Positions 54,771-62,942 of a DNA stretch of 64,000 bases are shown here, piece by piece. The stretch covers positions 1 to 64,000 of the forward strand of contig CAILWW010000010.1 of NCBI GenBank assembly GCA_903838035.1, given 5' to 3'. The notes below the pieces were generated by a model. That model searched no databases. It saw only the letters and a program-made list of their open reading frames with translations, and had not been told where the DNA came from. Source of the stretch: an uncultured Actinomycetes bacterium (GTDB taxonomy: Bacteria; Actinomycetota; Actinomycetes; Nanopelagicales; Nanopelagicaceae). The number at the start of each line of letters is the position of its first letter. Within the stretch, counting starts at the first letter, position 1. The position numbers and the translations under genes were made by a program.

Positions 54771-56446
54771 GAGATATGGAGAGCACCGATTGCACCATGC
54801 GGCACAAATGGTGATTGCGGTGCAATTGCTGAAATTTTTCTATAGCTCTCAAATTGAGCAGGCCTTGAATCGTTTTGCCCTTTATTCGGCCACATCGAAA
54901 GTGCACGCTCTGCTTGCGCTGTAATAGTCAATGAGGGATTTACGCCGAGATTGGCCGTGATGCTCGAGCCATCAATAATGTGGAGCGTGGGGTAATTCCA
55001 GACGCGGTGATACGGATCAATGACGCCATTCTCCGTTGAATCTCCAATTACGCAGCCGCCAACAAAGTGAGCGGTAAATGGCATTCCAAATAAGTCTCCC
55101 CAGTTGCCACCAGGAATACCGCCATTTGCATCAGCAATCTTGCGAACAACTTCATTAGCAGCCGGAATGTAGGTTGCGTTGGGATTATCTGAGTTATTGG
55201 TTGACGTTAACTTCCAGCCAAGGGCGCCACGCTTTGCCTTAACAGTCAATGATGAATCAACATTCTGCATGACTAGTGCAATCACTGTTCTCTGGCTCCA
55301 CTTTCGAATATCAAGGATTCGCTTAAGCAGCGAGGGGTTACGAAGCACGATTGCCCACCACTGTTTACGACGCTTTTTAATATCAAAACCATCGGTCATC
55401 ACTGTCTGCAGCAGCCCCATCGAATTACTGCCCTTGCCGTAACGCACGGGCTCTACATGCGTATGCTCATCAGGGAAGAACGAGGAAGTGATTGCGGAAC
55501 CCTTGCTGTAATCCGTAGTGATATCTGGCATTAATGCACCGGTTAGCGCCTCGCTATTGGTTCGAGATAGGTGGCCTAATCGCTCTGAAAGTTTGGCGAG
55601 AGCGCCTTCCTGCTTCATCTTATGTAATAGCTTTTGGGTGTTATAGGTACCTGCTGCAACTATCAATTCCTTAGCGGTAAATACTTTGGTTCGCCCCCAC
55701 CAGCTAGAACTCTTTCGAACATAGACCTTCCAGCTCTTATCGGGTTGTTCTTCAATCTTTACAACAGTGTGCTCTGGAAAGACTTTAGCTCCGGCTTTCT
55801 CGGCCAAGCCCAAATAATTCTTGGGAAGCGTATTCTTTGCATTATTTCTGCAGCCGGTCATACATGCTCCGCATTGATTACATCCAACTCGATCCGGCCC
55901 GACCCCACCAAAGAATGGGTCTTTTGATGCTTGGCCTTCATGGTCGCCGAAATATATTCCGAGCGGCGCTAATTTGAATGTGTGGCCAACGCCCATCTCT
56001 TCTGCTGCCTTCTTCATTGCCGCATCGGCGGGAGAAAAATATGGATTTTCAATAACACCAAGAACTCGCTTTGCTTGGTCATACCATGGAGCCAATTCGC
56101 TCTTCCAGTCGGTGATATGCGCCCATTGTTTATCGTTGAAATATGAATCAGGTGGTTGATACAAAGTGTTGGCATAAACCAACGAACCTCCGCCAACCCC
56201 AGCGCCGGCAAGTACTAAGACATCGGGCAGAGCGTGAATTCTTTGAATTCCCCGCAAACCAACTCGAGGGAAGAAGAGAAACTTGGAAAGCCGCCAGGAC
56301 GTTTTAGGGAAATCTTTATCCGCAAAGCGACGGCCAGCTTCCAGAACGCCAACTGAGTAACCCTTTTCCTGTAAACGCAGGGCAGAGACCGAGCCGCCAA
56401 ATCCGGAGCCAACGATAAGAACGTCGAAGTCGCTCTGACTTTTCAT
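54767..56446 (-). CDS. GMC family oxidoreductase (cholesterol oxidase-like)
   Basis: 559 residues. FAD-binding DFDVLIVGSGFGGSVSALRLQ, VLVLAGAGVGGGSLVYANTL (GMC signature), a Cys cluster GCNQCGACMTGCRNN (near residue 195) and the C-terminal HIIDGSSITANLGVNPSLTITAQAERAL. The nearest relatives by pattern are ChoD-like proteins; no signal peptide. Substrate (sterol, alcohol or sugar) cannot be fixed. TATAAA six bases before the ATG suggests leaderless transcription. Confidence 0.9.
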   Translation of the reverse strand: MKSQSDFDVLIVGSGFGGSVSALRLQEKGYSVGVLEAGRRFADKDFPKTSWRLSKFLFFPRVGLRGIQRIHALPDVLVLAGAGVGGGSLVYANTLYQPPDSYFNDKQWAHITDWKSELAPWYDQAKRVLGVIENPYFSPADAAMKKAAEEMGVGHTFKLAPLGIYFGDHEGQASKDPFFGGVGPDRVGCNQCGACMTGCRNNAKNTLPKNYLGLAEKAGAKVFPEHTVVKIEEQPDKSWKVYVRKSSSWWGRTKVFTAKELIVAAGTYNTQKLLHKMKQEGALAKLSERLGHLSRTNSEALTGALMPDITTDYSKGSAITSSFFPDEHTHVEPVRYGKGSNSMGLLQTVMTDGFDIKKRRKQWWAIVLRNPSLLKRILDIRKWSQRTVIALVMQNVDSSLTVKAKRGALGWKLTSTNNSDNPNATYIPAANEVVRKIADANGGIPGGNWGDLFGMPFTAHFVGGCVIGDSTENGVIDPYHRVWNYPTLHIIDGSSITANLGVNPSLTITAQAERALSMWPNKGQNDSRPAQFESYRKISAIAPQSPFVPHGAIGALHIS

Positions 56447-56497
56447 CTCATATTTATAACACTTTTAGGCGTTATATCAATAGATTGAAATGAAATA

Positions 56498-56531
56498 AAA
56501 CGACCTCAGTATTTTAACTCTGAGGTCGTTT
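56498..56531 (-). terminator. Terminator of the ABC transporter operon
   Basis: AAACGACCTCAG pairs fully with CTGAGGTCGTTT (12 pairs, ten-base loop); the minus-strand exit is TTTTATTTC. It lies 70 bases after the metallophosphoesterase stop codon. Confidence 0.85.
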
Positions 56532-56600
56532 GCAACTTTCTAACGAAGAGTTGTGGGTTAATTATAGTTGAGGAACTGAATTATGAAAGTTATGCCTGAG

Positions 56601-58190
56601 CTAGCGCTTAATGGGCAGTCGCAGGTAACGATTTCGATCGGTTGGTTCGCCAGCTGCAAGATCATTGAAATACTCGTTCTGCTTACGACGCTGCCAATGG
56701 TTCGCCGAGAGTATTCGCGATAGAGCCGCAAGATTCGTAGGCTCCTCTAAATTGCTCGTTGCAACCGAGAGGTCGGTAGGGCTGTCATGGTCGAAGACCG
56801 ATGTGGCAATCACAAGCTCTTCACCATCGCGCAAGATCTCCACTACTCGACCCTGCTGGGGCCAGTCGATCAGCGATGAGGTCAAGATATGCCAGAAGCC
56901 ATTGATGCCCTCGCTGCCGATATACCTCACGCGATTATCGTGATCATGACCTGCAAGCCAAAGAATGAGGCGTGGATGTTTGAGGAGTTCTTCCTCTAAC
57001 TCTTCCCGAGCAACTCTTCGATCGGCACCGGTCGGTGCATAATCATTGAAGAGGCTGTGAAGTGGATGATGGGAAGTTAAAATAAAATATTGAGGCGCAG
57101 GATCAGCAAGCAGATTCTTCAACCACACGAATTGCTTCTCATCGAGTGAACCTTGCCAGCCACCATGGATATTTACAGTATCGAGAGAGATGACCCTGAA
57201 CTCGCCAATATCGCGATACCAATGCTTGCTTCCGGCTTGTACGTTCTCATCTGTTAGACCATGCCCATCGTGCCCCTTTTCAGTGCACGAAAGATGAAGT
57301 CTTGCCCAATCGGATGGTTCATTAAATTGACGACGTGGGTCTGCGCTCTGATCCCGAAAGGTTCCGCCGGCAGGGCTCGCGTACGCAGCGGGACCAACCA
57401 TTGTCCAACCACTAAATACTTGACCAAGATCTAAGTCGGGGGCAAGTGCAATCAACCTCTTATCGCTTGACGCGATTCCATGAAGCTGCGCATCCGGAGG
57501 TACGGTGCCTTGTAATAATGCATCGTGATTGCCATGAGTAGCAAACCACTTATGGACTAAGCCTGTTGCATCAAAGGGCTTACGTATCGCATCGGTCAAG
57601 CCAGGCACCATCGGGAATCCGTAGAGAGCGCGTGGAAAGTCATCTTCACAGCCCTCAGGTGTTCCTTCAGGATTCCAATATGAGCGGTCGTATTTCTGGG
57701 GATCCCTCTGAGCGACGCCCTCCCAGAGATCGAAGGAGCCGCTATCTGGATGGACCCGGCCACCTTCCATGAGCGTGAAATACCAATCAAGTTCATTGCC
57801 TTGTGCATTATCGGTGACATCACCCGTAGCAACGACAAAATCTATCGGCCGCTTTGAATGGAGACCGTGCTGTATCGAGTTAACGGTGCGAACCATTGCC
57901 TCTAAGGTCTGTGTCGTGAGGATCTCCTGTGCACGATACGCGCCTACAAAGGGCACCATCTCTGACATTGGGTGGTGAGGGTCTGCAAATCGGTCCATGA
58001 GTTCCACACGAGCTGGAGATTGAGCATCGCAGATATGTAGGTCAGAGATATGGATAATCGAAAGCAAAGGCTGCGCATCAGCGGAAGGGGCTTGGCCCAT
58101 GAGAGCTTCACCCTCGATGACCTCTAAATTAACCCAACCCTGTTCATTAGCTTCACCACGGATGATCTTCTGGGATTGTGAATTAGGCAC
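56601..58190 (-). CDS. Metallophosphoesterase (calcineurin-like, TIGR03767-like)
   Basis: 529 residues, no signal peptide, so cytoplasmic. Metal ligands are visible in HISDLHICD, VATGDVTDNAQ, THGNHDALL, LTSHHPLHS and LAGHDHDNRV. The long inserts resemble the TIGR03767 group of actinobacterial phosphoesterases; that assignment is by pattern. The gene overlaps the ABC ATPase by eight bases and shares its operon, which suggests it acts on what the transporter imports, for example a phosphate or phosphonate ester. Confidence 0.88.
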   Translation of the reverse strand: MPNSQSQKIIRGEANEQGWVNLEVIEGEALMGQAPSADAQPLLSIIHISDLHICDAQSPARVELMDRFADPHHPMSEMVPFVGAYRAQEILTTQTLEAMVRTVNSIQHGLHSKRPIDFVVATGDVTDNAQGNELDWYFTLMEGGRVHPDSGSFDLWEGVAQRDPQKYDRSYWNPEGTPEGCEDDFPRALYGFPMVPGLTDAIRKPFDATGLVHKWFATHGNHDALLQGTVPPDAQLHGIASSDKRLIALAPDLDLGQVFSGWTMVGPAAYASPAGGTFRDQSADPRRQFNEPSDWARLHLSCTEKGHDGHGLTDENVQAGSKHWYRDIGEFRVISLDTVNIHGGWQGSLDEKQFVWLKNLLADPAPQYFILTSHHPLHSLFNDYAPTGADRRVAREELEEELLKHPRLILWLAGHDHDNRVRYIGSEGINGFWHILTSSLIDWPQQGRVVEILRDGEELVIATSVFDHDSPTDLSVATSNLEEPTNLAALSRILSANHWQRRKQNEYFNDLAAGEPTDRNRYLRLPIKR

Positions 58191-59256
58191 GTTCGGCCAT
58201 CACTTCATCGCTAGAGATTTTAAAGGCGATCTTCTCGCCAATTTCTAGCTTTCGGACTTCGCGGCTAGAGATGTGGAGATGAATAAGAGGCGCTCCCTCG
58301 ACAGCGATTCCCACTTTTGTAAGCGGTCCAAGGAATGATTTCAAAGCGACGATTCCTCGTGTTGCATCGGAATCACTCTCACTCACAAGTTCGAGAGATT
58401 CCGGGCGAATGATGACGTTAACCTTCTCGCCTGCAACGAACTGCTCTGCACTCTCTAAAATATCCACCTTTTGATTTAAGACGCGCGCTTTACCCTTTGC
58501 AGTGATCTCTGCCGGGATTCGATTTGCAAGACCAACGAAGGATGCAACAAATGGTGTCGCAGGATTGTTATAGAGTGCGATTGGCTTATCAATCTGTTCT
58601 AGCTGGCCATGGCTCATAACGCCGACACGGTCAGAGATTGCCATCGCCTCTTCTTGATCATGGGTGACAAAGAGCGTCGTGATACCAAGATCGAGTTGAA
58701 TCCGGCGAATCTCCTCGCGGATCTGCCCGCGGACTTGAGCATCGAGCGCCGAAAGGGGTTCATCCAGAAGTAGGACTCGAGGTTGGATGGCAAGTGCTCG
58801 AGCCAGCGCTACGCGCTGTTGCTGCCCACCAGAGAGTTGGTGCGGAAAGGCCTTGGCCTTGCTTGCCAATGAGACGAGCTCGAGCATCTCGGTAACCTTC
58901 TTGGCACGCTTTTCGCTATCGATCTTTCGAGCACGAAGCCCATAGTCGATGTTTTCGGAGACCGTCAGATTTGGGAAGAGTGAATAAGACTGGAAGACCA
59001 TACCCATATCGCGCTGGTTGGCGGGAGTCTCGTTATATCGCTCACCATTAACGAGTAGCTCTCCAGAGGTTGCTGTTTCGAGGCCAGCAACGATGCGTAA
59101 CGCAGTCGTCTTACCGCAGCCTGAAGGACCAAGTAGTGCAACGAGTTCGCCTGGGTTAACGGTGAGGTTGAGACCATCGAGAGCCTTTACAGAGCCGAAG
59201 TGGCGGCTGACATCTCTAAGTTCGAGAGTGCTGCTGGCGCGATCCTTTTTACTCAT
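58183..59256 (-). CDS. ABC transporter ATP-binding protein (PhnT/FbpC-like)
   Basis: 357 residues. Walker A GPSGCGKTTALRI, Q-loop VFQSYSLFPNLTVSENI, signature QLSGGQQQRVALARAL, Walker B RVLLLDEPLSALD, His switch FVTHDQEEAM, then a TOBE-type C-terminal domain (about 260-350). Overlaps the downstream metallophosphoesterase by eight and the permease by four bases. Confidence 0.95.
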   Translation of the reverse strand: MSKKDRASSTLELRDVSRHFGSVKALDGLNLTVNPGELVALLGPSGCGKTTALRIVAGLETATSGELLVNGERYNETPANQRDMGMVFQSYSLFPNLTVSENIDYGLRARKIDSEKRAKKVTEMLELVSLASKAKAFPHQLSGGQQQRVALARALAIQPRVLLLDEPLSALDAQVRGQIREEIRRIQLDLGITTLFVTHDQEEAMAISDRVGVMSHGQLEQIDKPIALYNNPATPFVASFVGLANRIPAEITAKGKARVLNQKVDILESAEQFVAGEKVNVIIRPESLELVSESDSDATRGIVALKSFLGPLTKVGIAVEGAPLIHLHISSREVRKLEIGEKIAFKISSDEVMAERA

Positions 59257-60032
59257 TCTTCCACCTCTACGCGTTGTAAACCCCTCTTAGAGAAGAGGGC
59301 AATTGCTGATAAGAGCGCGATCGCGCCGACGAAACTAAAGACAGAGATGGCAATCGCACCGAGAATATTCTGCTGAGCTGCGACAACAGTCCACGTCGGA
59401 AATGTCTCCCAATGCAAGAGTGATGTAATCGTGTACTCGCCGATCGATAATGCAAATGTCAAAAAGAGTGCGCCAGTAATACCGCTGCGGATCGCTGGCA
59501 CGATGACGCGGGTAATTGTGCGAGTCCATGATGCTCCCAAGCTTCTTGAAGCCTCTACTAAGGTTTTCAAGGCGACAGTCTGAAGGGAAGTATCGAGTGC
59601 GCGATATGTGAAAGGTAGAGCGATGATCACAAAGAAGAAGACGAGTTCGTACTGAGTATTTTGTAAGAATTTAGGCATGGCCACTTGTGCGCCGATTGCG
59701 AGTGAAACCACGGGAATGATGAGCGGCAAAATACAGAGGAAATCAACAAGTGGCTTAAAACGCTGGCCTTTGAGGTTGAGATAGACCATCGTCGGAACCA
59801 TCAGAATCAAATTGAAAGCCGCAGCGAGAACAGCCAGCTTGAGCGAGGTGAAGAGACTTGGGTAGAAGCCATCGGCATGGATTAACCATTGATAGTTAAC
59901 CCACGAATGACCCTTGCCACCATTACCTTTAAAGCTATAGACGGTTGCGCCATAGAGCGGGATCACGAAGATAAAGATTGCAAGGAGTGAGGCGACTATC
60001 GTGAGTGGCCACTTAAGGTTCAATCTCTTCAT
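59253..60032 (-). CDS. ABC transporter permease (PhnV-like)
   Basis: 259 residues with six helices and the EAA loop ALKTLVEASRSLGASWTRTITRVIVPAI. Overlaps both neighbours by four bases. Second inner-membrane subunit of the importer. Confidence 0.93.
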   Translation of the reverse strand: MKRLNLKWPLTIVASLLAIFIFVIPLYGATVYSFKGNGGKGHSWVNYQWLIHADGFYPSLFTSLKLAVLAAAFNLILMVPTMVYLNLKGQRFKPLVDFLCILPLIIPVVSLAIGAQVAMPKFLQNTQYELVFFFVIIALPFTYRALDTSLQTVALKTLVEASRSLGASWTRTITRVIVPAIRSGITGALFLTFALSIGEYTITSLLHWETFPTWTVVAAQQNILGAIAISVFSFVGAIALLSAIALFSKRGLQRVEVEE

Positions 60033-60913
60033 GAATTACGCCATCTCGCAGCGCGTCGACCAGCCCAGATATACCCAGTCATCGCGATCGTCGCGATGAC
60101 AATCATGCCGACAGCCAGAGCATCGCCAAGGTTTGCTTGATCTGAGATCACATTTCCGTCGACCAGGGTTCCAATAATGATGGGGACTAATGGGACGGTT
60201 CCGACAGTGAGTGCACGTGCTGTTGCATAGGCCGAGAAGCCGCCGGCAAAGAGCAGGAAGAAAGCCCCCACAAAGGATGGGACCAAGATTGGGATACCGA
60301 CTCTGCGCCAGTATGTGAATGGCGAGGCGCCAAGGTTAATACTCGCCTCTTCCCATTCATAACGTAGTCCGGCGATTGCGGGCTTAAAGACGAGGACCAT
60401 GAGCGGGACTTGGAAGAATGAGTAGACGAGAACGACGCCAGTGAAAGAGAAGATGGTGAAGTGGCCGGCATAGATGTCCCAGCCGAGATCTTTCAAAACT
60501 TTTGTGACGATACCTTCGGTACCAAAAGCTGCAACAAACATAAAGGCGAGTGGTACGCCACCAGAATTTGCGAAAACTGCCGAAATCGAGTCGATGACCG
60601 CTCCAAACTTTCCGCGGGCATATGTGACGATTACATAGGCGAAGAATGCGCCAAGGAGTGATCCAATAATCGCTGTGATGATTGAAAGCTTGAGTGAAAC
60701 TACAAAGGCGTGAAGATATGGACCGGTATGCAAGATCGGGCGGTAATTCGCGACGGTCCACTCATTCTTATTACCTTTAAAGCTACGAATTGTTACAGCG
60801 ATAACTGGCCAAATCAGGAAGAAGCCAGTGAAGATAAAAAATGGGAGTAGTGGTAGCACGCTGGTCCCTCGGCCGCTCGAGCGAACTCGAGAATGTGCTC
60901 TCACTACTCCCAT
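60029..60913 (-). CDS. ABC transporter permease (PhnU-like)
   Basis: 294 residues; six helices after a basic N-terminal stretch, with EAA loop YEWEEASINLGASPFTYWRRVGIPIL. The ATG at 60913 has no close RBS; translation may depend on readthrough from the binding-protein gene 35 bases upstream. First permease of the importer. Confidence 0.92.
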   Translation of the reverse strand: MGVVRAHSRVRSSGRGTSVLPLLPFFIFTGFFLIWPVIAVTIRSFKGNKNEWTVANYRPILHTGPYLHAFVVSLKLSIITAIIGSLLGAFFAYVIVTYARGKFGAVIDSISAVFANSGGVPLAFMFVAAFGTEGIVTKVLKDLGWDIYAGHFTIFSFTGVVLVYSFFQVPLMVLVFKPAIAGLRYEWEEASINLGASPFTYWRRVGIPILVPSFVGAFFLLFAGGFSAYATARALTVGTVPLVPIIIGTLVDGNVISDQANLGDALAVGMIVIATIAMTGYIWAGRRAARWRNS

Positions 60914-60948
60914 ATGTTTCGGTTAGTTAACTAGTTACAGTAATTAAC

Positions 60949-62148
60949 TTAGTTACCAGCAATTGCTGGCCACTGTGCCTTAAGGAGAGCCTTCGCTGCA
61001 TCCTGTTCAGCTGGTGTTGGGGTGACGATCTTTGCGCTGGCTGGAATTCCATATCCATCTGGAGCTGGCGCGTTGGTCTTCTTAGCAACCATTGCGTCGT
61101 ATTCGATAGGAAGTGCGCCACCTGCGATCCAGATGTTTTGACCACCATTGATAGCGGCAAAGATCTGTGAGCCGGTCTTGCCCTTAAGATATGAAGCGTT
61201 GAGATCCATTGATCCCTTGCCCTTGTTCTCTGAGTAAAGGAATTCGGTCCAGAGGCGAGCTGCTGCAGGATGTGGTGCGTTAAATGGGATTGCCATGATG
61301 TATGGAGTTCCCTTGATTACTGCATCGGAAGGAATGACGTACTTAACAGTCTTTCCAGCCTTCGCTGCGGTAGCCACTGCACCTGGGCCGTTGAAGGACC
61401 ATGAAAAGGAGACCTTGTAGGCGCCAGCAAGGAAGTTCTGTCCGCTTGCAAGTGCAGTAACAAAGTTGCCTGAATCCTTGAGGTTCTTGAAGTAATCGAT
61501 ACCTGGCTGAACGTTATCTGGAGTACCACCTGATGAGAGATTGGCAGCGAAGACTGACATGAGCGCCTCTTGAGCTCCAGATGGATCGCCACCGATGGCA
61601 ACTTGATTCTTAAATGCTGGATCCTTGAGATCCGCAAATGACTTAGGTGCCTTTGAGATTGATGTGTCATAGGAGAGAGCAATCACACCTGCGTAATCTC
61701 CAGCCCAACGGCCATGGGCATCCTTATAGGTAGATGTTATGTCGTTCCAGTTTTGAACCTTGTATGGAGCAAAGAGATTAGCATTATCGGCGCCGTAGGT
61801 GATTCCCACATCAACTGCATCTGGCACCTTAGAAGCTGGAGCAGTCTTTATGGTCTGAATTTCATAGGCAGATGAACCATCTGGATTGTCATCTGTGATT
61901 TTGATTCCAAAAGCTTTAGAGAAGAGATCCATAGCTTCGCCATAGTTTGCCCAGTCGCGAGGAAGGGTAATGACGTTGAGCTTTCCTTCTTTCTTAGCAG
62001 CTGCTACTAGAGCATCCATGCCGCCGCACTCTTTAAGAGATGTGCACTTTGAAAAATCGACTGCTGCATGTGATGCTGCAGATGTTGCCACTAGTGAAGC
62101 TGCTGCCATTGTGGCCGCAATTACTCCACCAAGAATACGCTTGCGCAT
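60949..62148 (-). CDS. ABC transporter substrate-binding protein, probable phosphonate importer (PhnS-like)
   Basis: 399 residues from the ATG at 62148, with GGGGG four bases upstream (a longer frame would add 12 residues). Signal peptide ends near ASHA-AVDF; there is no lipobox. The mature protein is of the extracellular solute-binding family that takes iron, polyamines or 2-aminoethylphosphonate (KEGKLNVITLPRDWANYGEAMDLFSKAFGIKITDDNPDGSSAYEIQ). The neighbours favour an organophosphonate ligand. Confidence 0.88.
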   Translation of the reverse strand: MRKRILGGVIAATMAAASLVATSAASHAAVDFSKCTSLKECGGMDALVAAAKKEGKLNVITLPRDWANYGEAMDLFSKAFGIKITDDNPDGSSAYEIQTIKTAPASKVPDAVDVGITYGADNANLFAPYKVQNWNDITSTYKDAHGRWAGDYAGVIALSYDTSISKAPKSFADLKDPAFKNQVAIGGDPSGAQEALMSVFAANLSSGGTPDNVQPGIDYFKNLKDSGNFVTALASGQNFLAGAYKVSFSWSFNGPGAVATAAKAGKTVKYVIPSDAVIKGTPYIMAIPFNAPHPAAARLWTEFLYSENKGKGSMDLNASYLKGKTGSQIFAAINGGQNIWIAGGALPIEYDAMVAKKTNAPAPDGYGIPASAKIVTPTPAEQDAAKALLKAQWPAIAGN

Positions 62149-62210
62149 ATATTTCCCCCTTATGGATTGGTAGGGCAATCTCATCGCAGGTAAGTATCTA
62201 AAGGATTGTG

Positions 62211-62254
62211 TTTTGGATGATATTGAGTGACAACTTGGTTAACACTTGGATTGA
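62211..62254. promoter_or_regulatory. Periodic TTGG/TTGA repeats upstream of the importer (possible PHO box array)
   Basis: Plus-strand TTGG/TTGA elements occur at 62213, 62223, 62235 and 62246, spaced 10, 12 and 11 bases (CCAA/TCAA on the minus strand). PhoP-type operators of actinobacteria are 11-base direct repeats, and the downstream genes fit phosphate limitation. The match is loose; an operator is a guess. Confidence 0.35.
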
Positions 62255-62255
62255 G

Positions 62256-62942
62256 TTACGCAGTTAATAATTCAAATGCATCTGTTGCAAAGTTAAGTAC
62301 GTAGTCTGCGCCAAGAGTTTCTAACTGTGTGCGTTCGAAGGCACCACTTGTTACAGCAATGACTAAGCCGGCTTGTGCGCTCAATCCGCTAGCGACATCA
62401 GATGGTGTATCGCCAATGACCGCTACTTCGTTCACAGAAATTTGGCTCTCGTTCATCTTGTTAAATATTTCTACGCTTCGAAGGACCATGTCGGGAGCGG
62501 GACGACCTTGTGCCACTTCAGATGCAGCCACTGATACGTCGATGAGATCATTCCAGGCCAGGCCACTGAGAATTGGGTCAAGAATCTCGCGGGGAAAGCC
62601 AGTTGTGATTCCAATTCCTACTCCGCAAGCGCCCAATTCGCGGAAGAAATGGGAAATCCCTTCAAACTCCTCGAGGAATCCGTGTTGAACAATTGAGTTA
62701 TAAGCCGAGACAAAATCCTCGTGCATCGATTCTGCCCTGCTGACATTGCCATCACACAGGTAGGTGAACACATCAATTTTTCGTTGTCCCATTGTGGCCT
62801 TGACGTACTCAGTCATCTTTTCGACCTCTTGTGAACTAAAGCCGCTAGCTGAGATGGCATCCTGAAAGGCTTGCACGACCAGGCCATCATCTTTCGCAGT
62901 AGTTCCGGCCACATCAAAGATGGCAAGTTTTATATTCCCCAT
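62256..62942 (-). CDS. Phosphonatase-like HAD hydrolase (TIGR03351-like)
   Basis: 228 residues. HAD motif I is IFDVAGTTAKDD, where the second acid is Ala/Gly-Thr as in phosphonoacetaldehyde hydrolases; motif II is GITTGFPREIL, and motif III/IV is VAVIGDTPSDVASGLSAQA. The TIGR03351 group is proposed to split phosphonoacetaldehyde-like compounds. It overlaps the upstream FAD oxidoreductase by 13 bases, and both match the pairing described for that group. Confidence 0.85.
   Translation of the reverse strand: MGNIKLAIFDVAGTTAKDDGLVVQAFQDAISASGFSSQEVEKMTEYVKATMGQRKIDVFTYLCDGNVSRAESMHEDFVSAYNSIVQHGFLEEFEGISHFFRELGACGVGIGITTGFPREILDPILSGLAWNDLIDVSVAASEVAQGRPAPDMVLRSVEIFNKMNESQISVNEVAVIGDTPSDVASGLSAQAGLVIAVTSGAFERTQLETLGADYVLNFATDAFELLTA

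Noticed and set aside
60914-60948. GTTA-rich repeats between binding protein and first permease
   Set aside because: They look like a hairpin at first, but the arms do not pair over more than a few bases.
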